From the NCBI GenBank assembly GCA_965261315.1, contig CBDHDM010000124.1, forward strand, positions 1 through 64,000: a stretch of DNA of 64,000 bases, read 5' to 3'. Every line of letters starts with the position of its first letter. Within the stretch, counting starts at the first letter, position 1. The stretch is from Endozoicomonas sp965261315. GTDB taxonomy: Bacteria; Pseudomonadota; Gammaproteobacteria; Pseudomonadales; Endozoicomonadaceae. The position numbers and the translations under genes are program-made. The notes beneath the pieces are model-generated. The model saw nothing but the letters and a program-made list of their open reading frames with translations. It was not told where the DNA came from and ran no database searches. Shown piece by piece: positions 29,001-44,000 of this stretch.

Positions 29001-32000
29001 CGCGAACATCAACGACATAGTTCGTATTATTTCCGGTGCGGTTAATGATGTAGGTATCAGTGCCTCCTTCACCATCCAGCACAAAGGCGTCTTCCCCAGC
29101 ACGGCTCACCAGCTGGTTAATGGTCAGGCCATCGTTTCCAGCACCGGTATTAACGTCAACATTGCCATCAATATCCTGCACATCAAACAATACCGCGTCA
29201 TCAGCATCGCCAGTATTCACCAGAATGGTGGTTGCCATCAGGCTACCGTACAGTTTGATATCACCGGATTCACTGTCCACACTGCCAAGGTCAGTATTGA
29301 TCGTCAGTATCTGTGCCGCACTGAGCTGACCATCAAGGTTCAATAAGAATTGATCACCGGCATTCAATGTCAGATTGCCAAGTTTGGCATCGACCTGAAC
29401 ATCATTTACCGTCAAGTTGTCGCCTGAAGCAGAAGAGTCTGACGCTGTCAGAGTAATATCGCCTTCACTGGCAATCACATCTTCACTGATCATGAGTAGG
29501 CTTTGGGCTACCAGCTCAATGGAGTCCTGAACCTGCAGACCTTCCATTTCATCACTGACACCACCCACAGCAAGAGATCCGGTGTTGTTGAGAGTAAGAC
29601 TGCCGACCACTACTTCTGCTTCCAGGTTATCAATCAGGGTTCGCAGCCCATCACCACCGGCGCCAATCCCCTGACCAGCAACGATACGCAAACCGCTCGC
29701 GGTTATCGTGTCACCGGAGGCATTGCCATTCAGAACACGACCTTCTGCAGTAAGGTAAACATTGGCATCACCACTGCCACTGTTATCACTGTCCGCCACC
29801 AGGCTGGCAATGCGCAAATCGCCCTGAACTTCTCTCAGATAAGTGTTCTTGCCACTGAGGCTGGTTAGCTGGCCTGATCCATTATTAGCAGCAGTATCAA
29901 TTTCCAGCTGATTACCCAACTGACCAATGGTGCCATTGGCTGCATCAAGGAAAAGAGAAGATGCAGTGATGTCACTGTCACCCGTCAGGCTTATCAGGTC
30001 ATTATTGTTGTCCTGATCGCCATCCAGAATGGATTGTGCAGACTTCAGAATGACATTGGAGCCTGAGGTAATCTGACCAATACTTAATGTGCTTTCTACC
30101 GCATTCAGATAAACGTCATTGAGTACATTGGCAGAAACATCACCGGACAGCTTGAAGTCCAGATAGTTATCAATCAGATTCTGTCGACTGCCAATACCGC
30201 CACCAGCAATCAGCATCAGATCCTGGGCACGAATATTAATGATCGCGCTGTTGCTATCGTCGTAGGCATCCAGAATATCGCCTGCAGCCTGTAAAGTGAC
30301 GGAGCCTGCCGTCGTGCTGATTTTCTCAACCACAATATCAGCCTGTCCATTGCCCGGGGTGGTTGGAGTAAAGGATGAAAGCAAGTCGGCAGTAAAGGTA
30401 AGATCACCGGTAGCGGCAACATCATCAAGATAAAGGTCGCCAATGGTCGTGTTCTTCCCGGCAATGCTAACGTTACCTTCAACCTGCCAGATATCAACGG
30501 AGCCAACGGTATCCACGCTCAGTTTTGCAGACTCTGCTACCTGAACCCGGAACCCACCATCGCCCTGGGAAAGAATATTCCCTTTGGTGATCAGAACGAG
30601 ATCCCCAGCACTGACCAGGGCTGCCGTATCGTGCTGACCACTGTCAATCAAATCTCCCTGAACATTCAGCCGCACCCAGCTCGCACCCACAATGCGATCA
30701 ACCGACAGTGCACCACTGTGTTCGATGGCAATTCCCTGGCCAGCTTCAGCCGTCAGGTTGATGTCCCCTTGCAGATTCAGATCATCCCACAGCTGAATGG
30801 TGACTGAACTGAGCTGCATAACCAGATCACCAGAGGTAAGGTTCAACACACTGGCGGGAGCAACACTGGTCACACTGACCCGCTGCCATGGAGCACCAGC
30901 GTCGTCAAAACTTTCCTGGGAAAGCTCTATAGAAGCTCCTGTGCCTGTGTATTGATAGAGTACTGGCACCCCATCCTGATCTATCTGGACATAATCACCA
31001 TTATTAACTGAGGTGAAACCATCAGCAGATGCATCAAGGCTTCTGACTTCTGTCCAGCTACCGTCGTTGTAATCAATATCGAACTGGGAGATATCACCTG
31101 CTGCGCCCGTATACACATAAAAGACATAATCAGTGGCTACCACATCATTGCCCGTTGCCTGGGACAAAATCGCCTTCTCAGTATCTTCAAGGGCAATCAC
31201 CCCACCACTCATATCAATGGTGACACGATCCCCGGTCTGTCCCAGACCACCGGAAGCATTGAGAATAATTGCACTGCCACTGACCAGCGTTTTAATATTG
31301 GCAGCTTCGGCAGTGCCAGTATTTCCAGCGCCACCCTTAATTTCAGTGTCTGGATACAGTTTCGCAACAATGCCCGGGGAAAGAATGCTTTCAAACACCG
31401 GTCGGTTGGTATTCACCTTCTCCTGAATACGATATTCCAGTTCGCTGATTTGACCCGCAGCAGAGCTGACATTTGTCGCTTTCCAGACAGCCAGCTGATC
31501 AAAGGACATATCGTATTCGGAAGCATCGGTCAGGCTGTTATTCAATGCTGCAATGCGGTTCCGGGCATCCGTCAGTTCATCACCGGACAGGTGATCAAAC
31601 AGCTCATCGTATTTATCGTATGCCGTGACGTCTGCCAGATAACCTTCAGCGCCATTATCACGAAGGATATTCCAGTACTGGTGGTACAGCTCAGTAGTCG
31701 CATCCGCCTCATTGGTGACCTGAGATTCCGCATAGAATTGCTGAGCCGCCGAAGTGTCGAGACTGGAAGCCCGAACCTCATCATCATTCGCATCCAGAAT
31801 ATCACCACTATTGGTGGTCAGCTGCACACCATAAGGTGAGCTACCACCGCCATCGACCTGAGCAGCAATAATCTGGTTCACATTCATGTCCCCAGAGTGC
31901 TCAGTCATGGCAACATTACCCTGGGCTTCTACGGTGATATAGCCAGCATCATTTCGGGTTGCAGAATCAATCGTCAAATGTCCAATATCACCACCGAGTG

Positions 32001-35000
32001 CCAGTAGCTTGATGACATTGGCAGAAATGGAAACCGTCTCACCGCCATTTGCCTTGAAAATGCCACCACCGGCATTGATTTCTACAGTATGACGAGCAGA
32101 AATTTCATCAACATAGAGCTTGTTGGAGCTGGTCTTTCCTTCTCCCGGATTATCATCCTGCACAACACCCAGGTAGACGCTGCCAGTGTTAGATACAACC
32201 CGATGCCCTTTATCCGCAGTATTACCCTCCAGGATGACCCGGACAGTGCCTTTTGCTTCAATATCCGCCTGAGATGTCAAGGCATAGACACCATCGCTCA
32301 TAGTAATAGAGCCATGGGTAGACAGGATGTTTAAGGAGCCTTCATCCGCCATTTTAATCTTACCGGCCAGGGTTATATTGCCCTTACTGGTAATATTTAC
32401 ATCCGGCTGGCTATTGCCACCGAGGAAGTCAATGGCAATATCGTAATCCGCTTTCAGGGAATGGGTGTAATAATCTTTCAGCCCCTCAATTACAGTAATC
32501 TTGGTGTGAACGGTTTTCTTACGGAGCCATCCACCACCTGTCGTCCAGGATTCACGATCAAAATCGTAGACATCCGGATCTCCCTCAGTCTGGATATAAG
32601 TCACCTTATAGTCTGCAGACTCTGCCCCTTCAGCAGGTAACAACACCGATTCGGATTCAAGTAATGGTTTCTTATCGGTAAATTCAATGGTTTCCCACTT
32701 ATAGCTCTTATCCTTAACCAACCAGTCTCCAAAAGCATTATCACCAAAAAGGTTAAAGCTCTTCTTCTCGTACTTACGAACAGTTGTTTTGGTTTTACTC
32801 TGACCTTCCGTCCAGACATAGCGGGAACCAGCAGCAACTTTATAAGCAAAAGAATCCGCATCGCCAGTGCTGGTACTCTGTTGCGCATACTCGATTCTGG
32901 CGATTTCATTACCGGTAGCAGGAATTAACGTACCCGTGTATTTGGTGTGAGTTGCACCGGAGCCATTGTATTGATACTCATCCTTGGTCAGCTGCTTGCT
33001 GTCAATAATGGTGATCTTGCCTTCACGATACTGACGGTTATCAATATCGTTCATCACCAGCTCATAGCCGCTTTTGTTGTTGATATCTACAGAGGCGTAA
33101 CCACTGGCCGCCACAATACGACCATTGCCGGTACTGATAACCTGGCCGGAAATCACCACTTCCCCACCGGCAGGCACAATATCGTCGACAATAATCGCCT
33201 GTCGCACAGCATCCCAGTACCCATCGACAGGTACTTTGACATTACTGCTGTCATTGGGGTTGGCAAAGCTGACGCCTGCAATGGCCTGACCTTTCTTATT
33301 GGTCAGATCGACATTTTTAGAGCCACCACGGAAGTTTTCATCAATCTCCAGGTAAACTGTATTCACCCCACTCTGAATCAATCCATTGATATTGAGGTAG
33401 CGGGCGGTCAGGGTAATTTTTCCCATGGAGACAATCTGTGAGTTATCTACATTAATGCTGTTTGTCAGTACGCTGTAGTTAGCCTTAAACAGTGTGTAGA
33501 TAAGCGAGCTGTCATTTAAACCTGTCTGATAGGAACGTGAGTTTCCATCCTTGTTGTAAACAAAGTTCCTCATTAGCTGATAATTAATATACTGCCGCGG
33601 ATCTTTATTCGTATGGAACCAGGCGTCAGAGTTCAGTGAGAAATCACCGGCAGCAAAAATATTAACGGTCTCGGCACGAATCTGGGTAGAGACTTCAATG
33701 GAACCTTCCCGGTTATTGATATACGCCCCACCATTTTCATTCACCACATTGCCCTGAATATACATACCCTGAGGAATCTCAGGCAGGGTGAAGCTTCCGT
33801 AGGTATCTTTAATAAACTGCGGATCGGTATCCTGGAAGATAATGATTTCGTTAGGCGAGTCAGAGCTACTTCCCTGATCATCCGTGGATTGAGCACCACC
33901 ACGAATAGCAATGGAGTTCACATCCTTATAGTTAATCTGAACAGCACCCGGAGTATAGGTTTTGAGAGAGCCGCCGACCATTTCAACCCGCTGGGTATCC
34001 TGAACAATGGCATCATTCACCCGCAGAGCAAACGGTGTGCTGTTGACGATCTGAATGGTTGCACCTTCCCGGGCATGGAGGTTATCCATATTCTCCTGGG
34101 CAGCCAGAGTATCAGCCGTTTTACCATCAATCTGCAGATAGACGGAACCGGGTGCTGCATAAACATCCGGCAGGTCCACCATCAGGATATCAAGAGCCTG
34201 ATTGTAGACTTTGCTGGTGGCATTGGCGGTATCAGTATAATCCCAGGCCCCCGTGGTTGAGCTGGTTTTCTGCCACAACGCTGTGTCGGAATAGTCCGCC
34301 AACTCAAGAATACTTTCCTGGTTGATCTTGCTCTTATAGTAATTCCCGTCCGGTGCCTTGACGATCTGACCGGCATCCACAGAATGCACATAATCGGAAA
34401 GACCCAGCTCATCAATCTTTTTATTGATCTCTGCCAACTGAACCTGGTAACGGGCCACCGCTTCAGAGTTGGTACCGTGATCACGGATCCAGCTTTCTAC
34501 CTGGGCCTTTTGCTCAAACAACACAGTACTTAAATTGGTAAACGTCAGGGTTGGTGAATCCAGCTTTTTTGGCTTAACCACAAAGAACTCACCGGTCATG
34601 GCACTGGCAAGAGCATCCGTAATAGAGCTTTGGTAAATCGGATAGCCCAGAGACTCTATCTGCGCCAGTGTCAGGTTCAACTTCGTCCAGCGGTTTTTGT
34701 TGTTGTAATTCTCCTGTTTCAGGTCAATCTCAGTGCTGTTCTGAGGGGTGTACTGGTAATAGCTGCCATTATGTTCAATGACCGTATCCTGAGTAACCAG
34801 GAAGTTGATGGTGCTAAGCGCAAGCTCTTCCATCACATACACCACATCCTCTGGCAGTTCTGGAATAACCACCTCACCCTGGGCATTATCTACGCCAAGC
34901 AGCAGTTTTTTATCGTCGTCGGTCAGGGCATCAATATTGATCACACCATCAGCGCTGACTTTACTGCTGTCGTTAAGGATGCTCTGTATCTCAGCCACCG

Positions 35001-38000
35001 GACGAATCTGCAGGAAAGTTTTATTATTAACACCTGCTGTCGCCTGGGCAGAACCCGCAACTGAGAACTGATTGTTGGAAGTGACACTGCCGTCACGATC
35101 AATGTCCACACCATAAGGCACACCGGAAATAGACAGCGTCAGACCAGACTCTTTCGCCCGCTCGCTGCCACCAATCCCTTCACGGGCTTCGATGGTGATA
35201 TCCGTCATGGACTTGATATCAGCGTTATTACCCAGGTTGATGGTATTGGTTTCTGTAATTTTTGCTTCCGGATAAGGAACCGCAACATTGGCAGAAGTTG
35301 AAACCGACGTCAGCTCAACATTGGCACTGCTCTCAAGAATGTTCAGAACACCCTGACTGCTCTTACCGGCATAAAGATAAACGTCTCCAGCCTTCATGGA
35401 GGCATTGGCAATACTGACGTTATTTCGAGCGTTGGTAGTGGCAAGAGCGACACCAGTGGCAGCGCTGGAAAGCCCGGAAACCGCAAGAATATCGGCACTG
35501 GCACGATTCTCGGAATCGGTTTTAGCGGTCACAAATACTTTGCCTGTGACGTTTTCGATCACTGCACCGTCAATATTCACCTTGGCATCGGAGTTAGCCT
35601 CTACCTTACTGGTCGCTGCGTTGATGCCGCCAACCGCACTGACGGTTTCCAGGGTAATACTATCGACGGTGGTTATGTCATTCCGGGCTTCAATGCGAAC
35701 GGTGGCCTTATCGTCGTAACTGCCTTGTGCAATCAGCTCCACGTCGTCGGTCAGGTTAATGCGCGCATGATTATTCAGAATGGTCTGACTCACCATCACA
35801 TTGACACCGACAATATTACCGGAACCTGTTCTGAGGGATTTTCCATTGCTGAATCGTGATTTATCGAAACTATTCAGTGCATTAATATTGATATTGTGAG
35901 CAGTAATAGAAGATGGGTTACCAGAGCCGAGCAGCCCCGTGCTGGCACCCACATTTACATCCGCATAACTGTTGATGATGATGTTTAACCCTGCTCCGGC
36001 ACCAGAGGCAACGGCGACAGTAAAGGCATCCGCACTGGCATCGACGGTTTGATCCAGAGTACTGCTCAGGTCAAACTGGTCAGCCTCGATCACAACGCCC
36101 TTACCAATATTAGCGACCACTGCCTGATAACTGGAGACATTACTCTCTGCACCGGCACCGGCAACATAGCCACCGGAGGCAGCAATGGTCTCCGGCAGTA
36201 GATCATCATTACCAGACGCTTTCACAGTTATATTGGCAGCGCCCAGTTGTGAGCCATCACCGATTTCTACCAATACATCTTCAGAGCCGTCTTTACCCTG
36301 TTCAATATCCGCCACCATGGCTCCAGCAGCAACCGCACCAGCGGCACCACCGCTGGCATCTGCCCGGGCATAGTTAGTGGCATTGGCATTAATCACGATT
36401 TCATCAACGGCAGTAAGCCTTGCGAACTCCGTCGTCGCAGAAACCGTTGTGGTGATATCTACATCTGCACGGTTGGCACTGGCTGCCGCAAGAGCAGCAG
36501 CAAAACCAAAGGCCTGTGTCTTATGGATGTTATTATCCGCCAGGGCATCAATATAAATATTATTAGCTTCCAGCGCCGTGTCTTTGACCTTACTGGAAAT
36601 CGAGCTGCGAACATCATTGCGAACAAGCGCAATTCCAAGGGCACCACCGATACTGGCACTGAGTGCAACATTGGTCACATTAATGCTTAAATCGGTGGTT
36701 TCACTGGCTTTAAGATTGATATCACCGACAGAACCAATGACTGCACTGCTGTTTTCAGTGCCACTGATGGTTGCATTCACCTGGTTATTAACCAGGTTGG
36801 TAATATCAACACCGCCACCGCTGGCACCAGCCAGACCCGCACTGAAGGTAACTGCCGTTGCATCCACATTTTTCATCAGGGCGTTGGCATGGCTGGCAAC
36901 ATCAATATCATTGCCTGCAAAAACCCGGTAATCCTGATCAGCAATAATTTGACTGTCGTCTACATTCAGCCAGGCATTCACTGCCATCTCAATGGTGTTA
37001 TCGATATCCGTTGCGGATATGGAGACAGCACCACCCAGACCAATGGCAGCAGATACGGCAACGGCAACCGCATCGGCCTTGACCACCTGACCATCAGCAT
37101 CAGCAGTAATAGAAATATCATTCCCAGCCACCATGGCTGAGTTATTCACGTACGCAGTGGTGCTGCCACCGATGGAGTTATTCAGGTCAATACCAACACC
37201 TGCACCACCAACCGCAAATTTACCAGCGGCAACGGCTACCCCTGCACCATATACGGTGCTGTCGATAGTCGACACTGACTGGGCATCTACGACAATATCG
37301 TTTAGTGATATCAGTTTTGAGTCTTCTATATAGGCAGAAGTCTGATGATTTGACCCAATGGTATTTTCAGACAGCGTTACACCAATAGCGGAGGCAGCCC
37401 CCACTTTACCGGCTCCGAGAGAGGCACTGGAAGCACCGACTACCGAGGTAATCGCAGCATTGTTAACCGCGGTAACGGAAATATCCTGATCACCGTAATC
37501 TGCAGTTGCGTAAACCAGTTCCCAGTCAGCAGCGGGTGTTGAGCTCTTGACTTCTTCAAGGTCTAACAATGCCCAGTCAGGTTTAAGGGCTGAAACAGCC
37601 GCAGTATCCAGACCAGCCTCTGCAGCTGTACTCTCCGCCAGTGCCTGAGCATCGTCTGCCGACGACCTGGCAGCTGCATGGATTGCATTCCAGACATCTG
37701 CTTCTTCCTGCAACTGATCTGCGGCTTCCTGAAGTTCAGCCACGTTTTCCAGCTTTGCCTGCCATGCGGCAACGGCCTGCTCTGCAGCTTCCGCTTTTGT
37801 TACAGCATTGGACGTGCTGGCATTTAATGATGCTTCCACCGCAGTCTCTGCCAAGGCAGCCAGGCTATCAGCCTCAACCTGGGCAGCATCTGCCAATGCC
37901 TGAGCTGCATCCGCTGCACTTTGAGCCGTATTGGCATGATTCTCATAAGTACCGGCCTCTGCTGTGAGAGCGTCGGCACGCAGCGCAGCGGCTACCGCAA

Positions 38001-41000
38001 TGGATTTCTCCAGAGACAGCTCTGCTGAACCATTATTGCGGTAAGTACCATCAATAAAATAGAACTGTTGGCCAGCAGCAACCTGGGTAAATGGGCCTGC
38101 AACACGGCTACCATTGTCATCATACTGATAGCCGTCAGACTCAAAATCAGGAGAAAGATCAAGGTCACTGCCAATATAGCGATAGACACCATCGGCAAAC
38201 TCAACCAGATCATTTTCCAGCAGTTCTTCAATAAGGCTTGCACCTTCATAGTCAGCACGGGGAACCAACCTGATTTCCGCATTGCTGATAAACGCCTGAG
38301 TGCTGTTGTTTATGGTATTGGTACCTTTAACACCCGCACCGGACAGAGAGAAACCAATATCAGAGCCCGCACCAATGGCAATGGATGCCGCTTCTGCTTT
38401 CAACTTCACGGTGGTAGATTCTGCAGCCGCTACTTTCACACCGCCGTTGTGATTTTCAACGGTCAGGTCTTCAATAGAAGCAGAGACCTGATTTGAGACA
38501 TTATTAGTCCCTTCCGCAGCACCCACAGAGATTGCAGCACCCACTGAAACGCCCAACCCTGCGCCCACAGAAACACCCACCACCCGGGCATCGATCACCG
38601 ACGTATCCGCTGCGGTCACGGCAAGCGACTCAGACTTTATCCGGGGTGTACTGCTACTGTCGCCCACAGCCTTCGCCGTTACCAGAGAGTCGATGGTATT
38701 TTCAGCAATGGATGCAGCAACCGTAATAGCTGCACCGGCATCTGGCGCCAGGCCAAAACCGAGGCTGGCAGCACCAGCCACCGCTGTAATAGAAGCGTTA
38801 TTGGTGGCGCTGACATCAATCACCCCTGCCTCAATAGACTGGCTGTTATCAATCCAGGCGCTGGTTTCACCATAAACCTTATTGGTGGCTTCTACCCCGG
38901 AACCACTGGCACCCAGTGTCGAACCGCCAGTACTCACCACTACCGAAGCAGAGCCAGCACCCGCCCCAGCCTTAATGGTCATGGAGTTATTGGCAGTGAT
39001 GGTTAAATCGTCCCCGGTAACGAGACTACTGCTATTGAGAGCCGCCTTGACGCGGTAACGGTCACTGCTCTGACCAATCTTGTTGTCAGTAATCGCAGCA
39101 CCAATGGAAACACCGATACTGCCACCACCGGAATCCGCCGCAATAGAAGCAGAAACCGCCGCCGTAGTGGATTCAATGAGAGAGGTATTTCCTGCAGTGA
39201 TGGATACCGTCCCATCACTGTAGAGATCACTGTTATCAACCAGGGCTTCTGTCGACCCACTAATGGTATTACCTGAATAGGCACCACCACCACTGAGAGC
39301 GACCGCACCCGAGGAGCCAAACGCTGCAGCCAGAGAAGCAGCCACGGAATGTGTCTTGATGGTGTTATCCGATGAGGCAGACAAAGATACACTGCCGTTT
39401 ACTTGATCCGCTTTACCACCATTGACATGGTCAAGCCTGGCTGCTGTATCTATATCCACCAGATTGTCTGCCAGAGAAACACCAACGGTCAGGCTTGCAC
39501 CAGCTGAGCCTCCGGCATAACTTCCTGCAAGCGATGCACCAACAGCGATACTGGTCACTTTTGAGGTATTGGTTGCCACCAAACTCAGGTCATCAACCAG
39601 AATCCATTCACTGCTGGTAGCTGCCTGGTCAGCCGGCGTGTTATCGATATACGACTCAACCTGACCATAAACTGTATTTTCCGCACTGGCACCAGAGCCA
39701 CTACCCGCAAGAGCAGCCTGACTGCTACCTGTCACTGATGCTGAACCTGCACCGGCATCCGCATTGATGGTCATGTTGCCAGTGGCAGAAAGCGTTAAAT
39801 TGCCAGAGGTATCTACCTCGGTGTTTTCCAGATAAGCAAGAACCCCCTGCCGATCACTATCGCTGGTACCGATCTGGTTGCTGGTCACAGCCGCACCAAT
39901 AGAGACACCGGCACTGCCACTGCTGGTGTCTGCAGCGGCAGCAACAGAGCCGGCGACAACGGTCGCATCAATGGTAGAGGTATTGCTGGCAGTCACAGAA
40001 ATATCGGAAATGCTGGTCAAACTGCTGTTACGCACAACAGCTGACGTACTTCCGGTGATGCGATTGGTTGAAGAAGCACCACCGCCACTTAAGGAAAGCG
40101 ATCCACCGGAGGAAGCCGAGTAGGCCGCTGATAGTGATGCTGCTACGGACGTTGCAGTAATTTTTGCATTAGACGTCGCAGAAAGCGATACCTTGCCAAT
40201 CTTACGATCAGAAGAACCCACATCCACTTGCTCCAGTATCGCCGACGTATTGGAGTCTATGGTATTTTCTGCCAGAGATACGCCAATGCTCAGGCTGCCA
40301 ACACTGCCGGAACCGGAGTAAGCACCGGCAATTGATGCACCAACGGCTGTACTGAGAATATCTGAATCGTCTTTGGCCTTAACCGTAAGAGAATCGGCAA
40401 GTACAGTCTTGCCGGGAGCCGTCGCAGTAATACCTGAGGTAATATCCACTGCCACATTATTTGTTGCGGATGCACCAACACCACTCAAGCCGCCCGCCGA
40501 AGAAGATTCAGACTTGGCAAGAGCAACAGCAGCGGAGGTAATGACCGAGGAAATCTTTTGCTTGCTTTCTGCATCGGTACTGACTGCACCAGAAACATCA
40601 ATATCCGAGTCGTTAATCACCGCCCGGATAGCGTTTGACTTATTACTGTTTTTCGGGTCTTTTCCGATGGTATTTTCAGCCAGGCTGACACCAATCGCGC
40701 CCGCAACCCCGGTACCGGTTGTGGAACCAGCATAGGCCAGACTGGCCGCAACGACCGTGGCAGAAATAAAGCCATTGGCATCCGCATCAAGATAAACGCC
40801 GGTTGCCGCATCGGACGCAGCCGTAGTAGAAGCCCCCTGCTGTATGGTTGAACCATCAATCAGGGCTTCTGTATCGCCATACACTTCGTTGCTGACACGG
40901 GCACCAGCACCGCTCAAACTGACGGTGGTGGTCGAACCACTTTGCAAACCAACAGAGGCTGCTACCACTACACCGATAATATCTGTGTTGTTGTGAGCAT

Positions 41001-44000
41001 TGATATCAAGACGGGAATCATCAAGATGCTTGCCCGGTATGGTAATGGTGCTGCCATCCGTAACCCGGGCACGGGTGTTCATTCGCACCAGGTTACTGCT
41101 GACCGCCGCGCCCACCGAAACACCAACTTTGGTATCAAAATCCGGCGTCGTTTCTTTAGTAACTGCCGCACCAATAGTCACAGCGACAATATCCGCTTCG
41201 CTTACCGCCTGATGACGGACCTTGCCGGTTTGCGATGTCAGATCGGTATTGCTGATCAGGGCATCTATATCACTGTTGATATTATTTTCTGCCACGGTAA
41301 CACCAACCGCACCATTACCGGCATAGGCGACACCAAGGGCAATAGCGTAAATTTCAGATTCATCCCTGGCTTCAATCTTCGCACCAAAACCGTCGCTGTC
41401 TTTACCTTTGACTGTCAGACTACCAATGTCTTTTAAGTAAGCATCAATATCCGCAGTCACATAATTAAGCGACACATTACCCGCCAGGGCAATACTGCTG
41501 CTGGCTCCCACCGAGGTTTCTGCCAGCCCGGAAAGCGCTGCAGCAGCGGAGGTAGTAATGACAATACTGTCGTTACTGGCCAGCACATCCAGTGTATCCA
41601 CCTCCATGGTGGTAACATCGTCAATGCCGGAGCTGATAGTAAAAGTGGCATCATTACGCAAACCGATACCGGCAGCCGCCAGGGCGAATTTCTGCGCCGT
41701 GGCACTGGAATAGGTGATCGGAAAGGCAAAGACACCGCTTTGTTCTGTAGCTTTTAAGGTCAGTGCGTCGGCGTTAAAACTGGTCAGGTTGGCAACGCTG
41801 GATGCGGTGGTGTTATTCACCGTATTGAAAATAAAGGCTCCGGAGACACTGACGCCATAGGTGCTGTTGGTGGTGGCCGGCTCCTCACCGCCGGACGGTG
41901 CCACCTTGCCGGTAGCCCAGGATGCACTGACCGCAGTACCGATAACCAGACCATCACTGTGCGCCTTGACCAGGGCATCTCCATTCACCAGCACGACGCC
42001 ATCAATAGCGGAAGCATCTTCAGTACCCACCAGCGCTTTGGTCACCTTGGTGATATCACTGACCGCAGAGGAAGCCCCGACGCCAAAGGAGCCGCCATAC
42101 CCCATGGCACCCGCCGCGACAATCAAGTCAACACGATTGTCGGCAGTCACAGTTAAACGTTCGATATCGTTTATATCACCAAGACGTGAGCCAATATCGG
42201 CGGTTACACCGGATTCAATCTGAGCCAGAGCGGTACTGGACAGGGTATTCTGCATATAGAGACCGGCTATACCCAGACTGGCCGTACCGGAGCCGCCAGC
42301 ATAACCAAGACCCACAGCAAACACATCGGTATCCGCGGTGACAGACAGTTTATCCGCATAAATAATGGCGCCATCTTCAATCAGGGCCTGACTGGTCACG
42401 TTCACATCATTGAGAAAGACACTGGCACCGACACCATTACCACTGGATGACGCCCCATTCAGTGCATACAGTTTTTTCAGGAATGAGAAGCTGGTATCGG
42501 TTGAGGTTTTATTGCCCACCCATTCAACCGACTGATTGATGACTTTTGAATCAACGGAAAGGTTTCTATCGGATACTGACCATAACCCTGGTGCTAATTG
42601 ATTAACGGCATTGTACGCATCAATTTCGCTGACAGCATCAAAGACGTTACTGAACGTCTCCCGCTGATTAATCTGGACACCATCCCTGATACGGGCATCT
42701 GCTGTTTGATCGGTATTCAACAGTGAAAAGTTCAGGGCCAGAGACACCTTGGCACCGGCCGCGTCGGAATTTATATCGTTATCCAGGAGATACACATCGG
42801 TATCCCCGCCCAGCAACTGGTAGGGGAAACTGGTTATTTCATTACCCAGCCACTCCCAGCGGGTAGCATCGGCAAAATCCTCTTCATTAAAGATGATGTC
42901 ACTCTGATCATCCCCAAGGAATTTATAGACGGCACCAAAACCAAAGAAATCCTCTTCAGGCTGTTTATACTCATCGGACCACTGGTAACTGGAATTATCA
43001 AAACGAATCAGGTCGCCTTTTTTCAGGGCATAGTCACTGTCTATTTCATCCTTACCAATCAGGGTGGGCTTCACATACTTAAACGTGGTATCCGGTGCAA
43101 TCAGTCCGGTGAGGTTCTGACTGTCCGCATCAACATTAATCGCACCCATGGCGTCCAGACGGGTATTGCCCAGAATGTGCGCCCGGGCTTTATTGTCCAG
43201 GGAGGCAATAGTGACCGAAACTGCCGCACCAAACGGTACCTGTTTAAACTCGCCACTGCTGGTATCAGTACCCGCCACACCTTCTACCTGACTTAACTGG
43301 GAGGGACTGCTGGAGACCGATGATGTTGAGGTCATTAAACGACTGTCTACACTGGCCTGGACATCCACATCACCACCGACCTGAATATCACTGTCCTGCC
43401 CCTGCTGGCCAATAGTGGCGTTAACATGATTCCGGTCTTCTGCGTAGGTGAAGGCAATACCCGCCGTGAATTTAGTGGGTTTGAGGCGGTCACTGGGCCG
43501 AATCTTTTTCTGTAACCAGGAATCTGCAGGAAAGAGTCCGCTATAGGCCACTTTTTGTTTTAACGAATCCTCAAAACGATCAAAAACCGTGGGCACACGG
43601 TCAACGATAGCCTCGGCAAGCGTCCCCATACCACCGGAGAACCCACCAGTTCGAACCTGTTTATGCACGGCATGAACATCGGTGTCACCCTGTACCAGCA
43701 CATCTCCGGCCAGGACGGCTTCGGTGTCCCCTTCTTCAACATGGGCAGCAATACTGACTGCCAGCTTACCTTTGTTACCCGCACTGCTGGCGGCGTACAC
43801 ATAGCTGTAATCAACATTCGCGGCCTTAACACTCAAATCACCGCCGGCAACAATGCTGCTGCCATGATTGACATAAACCCCTGAATCAGAATTGAGAACA
43901 CCGACGGCTATACTGCCCGCATAGCCGCTCTTACCAAATATGGGCTCCGCATTCACATCCAGATAGTTATCCGTTCGACTGGAAATAGTAATATCACCAG

